Of a stretch of DNA of 64,000 nt, positions 62,003-64,000 are shown piece after piece (the first letter of the stretch is position 1; each line of letters opens with the position of its first letter). The notes under the pieces are model-generated. The model saw only the letters and a program-made list of their open reading frames with translations, made no database searches and was not told the DNA's origin. The position numbers were made by a program, and so were the translations under genes. The stretch lies in contig CAKZGB010000007.1 of NCBI GenBank assembly GCA_936911875.1, positions 62,001 through 126,000 of the forward strand, read 5' to 3'. This DNA is from an uncultured Lysobacteraceae bacterium. GTDB lineage: Bacteria; Pseudomonadota; Gammaproteobacteria; Xanthomonadales; Xanthomonadaceae.

Positions 62003-62254
62003 ATGGGCAGTTTCAGCATTTGGCATTGGTTGGTCGTGTTGGCGATCGTGGTGATCGTGTTCGGCACCAAGCGTCTGCGCAACGTCGGCCAGGATTTGGG
62101 CGAGGCCGTTAAAGGCTTCAAACAAGGCATGCGCGATGAGGACCCTAACGCTCCGCGTCCCCCGCTCGAGCATCGCTCCACCACGGATACGGAAAACAGC
62201 ACGGCGGACACCACCCGCAGCGGTGCCGACTCCAACGGCGATCGGACGCCTTAA
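62003..62254 (+). CDS. tatA: Sec-independent translocase TatA
   Basis: An 83-residue protein with one helix (SIWHWLVVLAIVVIVFG), the TatA FGTKRLRNVGQDLGEAVKGFKQGM segment and an acidic, flexible tail. It forms the pore for folded proteins. It leads tatABC. Confidence 0.93.
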   Translation: MGSFSIWHWLVVLAIVVIVFGTKRLRNVGQDLGEAVKGFKQGMRDEDPNAPRPPLEHRSTTDTENSTADTTRSGADSNGDRTP

Positions 62255-62315
62255 TCCTCCGCGGCGCGGCGCCACTCTGCGCGGCCGTCGTCCGGATCGG
62301 ATGGAACCCTGACCC

Positions 62316-62603
62316 GTGTTTGACATCGGATTCAGTGAAATCCTGCTCACCTTATTAGTGGCCCTGGTTGTCCTGGGGCCGCGACGCTTGCCGACGGCTG
62401 CCCGTTACGTGGGCCTGATGGTGCGCAAAGCGCGCGCCCAGTGGTTCGCCGTCAAGGCCGAATTCGAGCAGGAACTGGCCGCAGAAGAACTCAAACGGTC
62501 CTTGCGCGAAACGCAGCAGGCATTGCGTGAGGCCGAGGACGAAATTCGTCGCGGCGCCGATTCGGTACAGCGCGAGGTTACGGAGCAGCTCGATGACCGG
62601 TGA
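62316..62603 (+). CDS. tatB: Sec-independent translocase TatB
   Basis: A 95-residue protein with one helix and the TatB pattern MFDIGFSEILLTLLVALVVLGPRRLP; a long charged helix follows. The start is a GTG. It is shorter than E. coli TatB (171 residues), as in many relatives. It overlaps tatC by 11 bases. Confidence 0.93.
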   Translation: MFDIGFSEILLTLLVALVVLGPRRLPTAARYVGLMVRKARAQWFAVKAEFEQELAAEELKRSLRETQQALREAEDEIRRGADSVQREVTEQLDDR

Positions 62604-63345
62604 GCAAAACGGCGCGCCACCCGAGCGCCTGATCGATCATCTCCTGGAGCTGCGATCACGCTTGCTCAAGGCAGTGGCCGGCTGGCTGGTGATCCTGCTG
62701 GCCTTGCTGCCGTTCGCCAACAAGTTGTACGGCTGGCTCGCCAAACCCTTGCTCGACAAACTGCCCGATGGCGGCCAGCTCATCGCCATTGATGTGGCGG
62801 CCCCGTTCTTTACACCGCTGAAACTGGCGCTGGTCGCAGCCATGGTGCTCAGTGCGCCGTGGGCGCTGTATCAGTTGTGGGCCTTTGTGGCTCCGGGTCT
62901 GTACCAGCGTGAAAAGCGACTGGCTCGCCCTTTGCTCGCCGCGGCCGTGCTGCTGTTTTATAGCGGCTGCGCCTTCGCCTACTTTTTGGTGCTGCCGACG
63001 GTATTCGGCTTTCTGGCCAAGACCACGCCGGCCGGTGTGGCCATGATGACGGACATCACGCACTACCTCGATTTTGTACTGGTGATCTTTCTGGCGTTCG
63101 GGCTGTCGTTTGAGCTGCCGGTGGCGCTGGTGGTGACGGTCGCGCTGGGGGTAGTGACGCCTTCGCAATTGCGCGAATGGCGGGGTTATGCGGTGGTGGT
63201 GATCTTTATCATTGCCGCGATTCTGACGCCGCCGGACATCCTGTCGCAATTGCTGTTGGCCCTGCCGATGATGGCTCTGTACGAGCTTGGCATCCTTGCC
63301 AGTGGCCGAGTGCGGCCAAAAAACTCGCCAGTGGCGGGCGCTTGA
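62593..63345 (+). CDS. tatC: Sec-independent translocase TatC
   Basis: A 250-residue six-helix membrane protein that receives twin-arginine signal peptides. LIDHLLELRSRLLKAVAGW at the N-terminus and FRxPxF-like AFGLSFELPVALVVTVALGVVTPSQLREWRGYAVVVIFIIAAILTPPD are typical. The internal ATG at 62593 is chosen; the frame is open from 62527 inside tatB. Confidence 0.94.
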   Translation: MTGEQNGAPPERLIDHLLELRSRLLKAVAGWLVILLALLPFANKLYGWLAKPLLDKLPDGGQLIAIDVAAPFFTPLKLALVAAMVLSAPWALYQLWAFVAPGLYQREKRLARPLLAAAVLLFYSGCAFAYFLVLPTVFGFLAKTTPAGVAMMTDITHYLDFVLVIFLAFGLSFELPVALVVTVALGVVTPSQLREWRGYAVVVIFIIAAILTPPDILSQLLLALPMMALYELGILASGRVRPKNSPVAGA

Positions 63346-63414
63346 GTTAAACTAATCCCGTTTTGCTGGGCCTTCCGGGGGCCGGCTTGTTGATATTGTC
63401 CTCTGCGGCCGGGC

Positions 63415-63456
63415 GCACCTTCATGCGTTCCGGTCCCGAACTGACCCTTAAGGTGC
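63415..63456 (+). promoter_or_regulatory. Hairpin sequestering the cytochrome c ribosome binding site
   Basis: GCACCTT (63415-63421) pairs with AAGGTGC (63450-63456), which holds AAGG just upstream of the GTG start at 63461. The 28-base loop contains a smaller GTTC/GAAC stem. The 115-base gap after tatC shows no other feature. Confidence 0.45.
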
Positions 63457-63460
63457 ACTT

Positions 63461-63970
63461 GTGCGTAATTACGACCTTGAATTCCTGAAACGCTTCTCGC
63501 TGGTGATCCTGTTCCTTCTCGCGGTCATGGTGGCCCTGATTTTTGCTTCTGTGCATTTGAGCAAAGTCATCCCGCCTGAGATCAGCAAGAGCGCGCAGCA
63601 ACAGACGGTCAACCGCATTGCGCCGACGGGTTCGGTTTACGCCGGTGCCGAGGGTGAGCTGCGTAAGCAAGCCGCAGCCGATGCCGCGCTGGCTCGCGCC
63701 AAGGCCAATGTTGCCTTCGGTGGCACGCTCGATGGCAAGGTGGTCTACGACGGTCTGTGCGGCGCATGCCATACGTCCGGTTCGGGCGGCGCTCCGACGC
63801 TGGCCGGCGGTCAGTTCAAGGCCCGTCTGGCCAAGGGCGAAGACATGCTGATCAAGCACGCGATCGAGGGCTTCACCGGCGCTGCCGGCGTGATGCCGGC
63901 CCGTGGCGGCAACCCGTCCGTGAGCGACGAGCAAATCAAAGCCACCGTTGAGTGGATGCTCGCTCAGTAA
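63461..63970 (+). CDS. Membrane-anchored cytochrome c (c5 type)
   Basis: A 169-residue protein with an N-terminal anchor helix (FSLVILFLLAVMVALIFASVHL), an Ala-rich linker and a single c-type haem domain with CGACH (about residue 104). The axial methionine is likely in GVMPARGGNP. It is an electron carrier on the periplasmic face. The start is GTG. Confidence 0.9.
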   Translation: MRNYDLEFLKRFSLVILFLLAVMVALIFASVHLSKVIPPEISKSAQQQTVNRIAPTGSVYAGAEGELRKQAAADAALARAKANVAFGGTLDGKVVYDGLCGACHTSGSGGAPTLAGGQFKARLAKGEDMLIKHAIEGFTGAAGVMPARGGNPSVSDEQIKATVEWMLAQ

Positions 63971-63982
63971 TCCGATACCGGC

Positions 63983-64000
63983 ATGAGCGCCGACACCGTT
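63983..64000 (+). CDS. Possible start of the next gene, cut by the window edge
   Basis: An ATG at 63983 opens MSADTV up to the edge, 12 bases after the cytochrome c stop. Only six codons are visible, so it cannot be identified. Confidence 0.3.

Overview
The window reads as a chromosomal origin region of a gammaproteobacterium of the Xanthomonadales (Lysobacterales), probably outside Xanthomonas itself. Support comes from an Ax21-type outer membrane protein, an OleA thiolase with all four catalytic residues, a TonB-ExbB-ExbD-ExbD block facing pdxJ, phenylalanine hydroxylase divergent from an Lrp/AsnC regulator, and dnaA-dnaN-recF-gyrB and rpmH-rnpA-yidC-mnmE clusters. DNA is fairly GC-rich and densely coded. 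I see no rRNA, tRNA, CRISPR array, prophage or IS transposase, and no gene-free stretch longer than about 260 bases.

Layout. 0-6.5 kb: a cut gene, a FadI-like thiolase, a truncated hemY, hemD, a thioesterase, yibN-secB-gpsA and ubiA. 6.5-15.2 kb: recC-recB-recD with 4-base overlaps. 15.4-24.5 kb: an oleA without oleBCD, an M16 peptidase, trmL, ax21, a lipoprotein, a CPBP protease, a MaoC dehydratase and a DUF2130 protein. 24.5-28.2 kb: mnmE-yidC-rnpA-rpmH. 28.3-32.5 kb: a complete mlaFEDCBA set for outer-membrane lipid asymmetry. 32.5-43.3 kb: housekeeping genes (rmuC, rlmI, rhomboid, patatin, lrp/phhA, dinB, fbp, response regulator, cardiolipin synthase, pdxJ). 43.5-48.3 kb: exbD2-exbD1-exbB-tonB, a TPR protein and an M48 lipoprotein. 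48.6-55.2 kb: gyrB-recF-dnaN-dnaA with the probable oriC between dnaN and dnaA and three parS sites in and next to recF. 55.3-64 kb: folE, an MFS exporter, ttcA, rdgC, a metallopeptidase, hydrolase-hemH, tatABC and a cytochrome c.

The most interesting structures are not protein families. (1) Three long inverted-repeat elements, made of T/G-rich arms built from about 21-40 base units around a centre that in two copies carries GCAACA/GCAAAG-like hexamers, each abut a stop codon. One supplies the stop codon of a HemY that has lost its whole periplasmic TPR region, and another lies where oleB would be expected after oleA. (2) Two of the three parS sites are dual-coding: they encode the F-H-V-E residues of RecF. 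(3) The rpmH and dnaA halves of the usual origin region are 25.6 kb apart and on the same strand instead of adjacent and divergent. (4) Several gene starts carry strong palindromes or hairpins (mlaF, phhA, dnaN, cytochrome c, tonB-exbB). All functional calls are by reading motifs; no database search was run.
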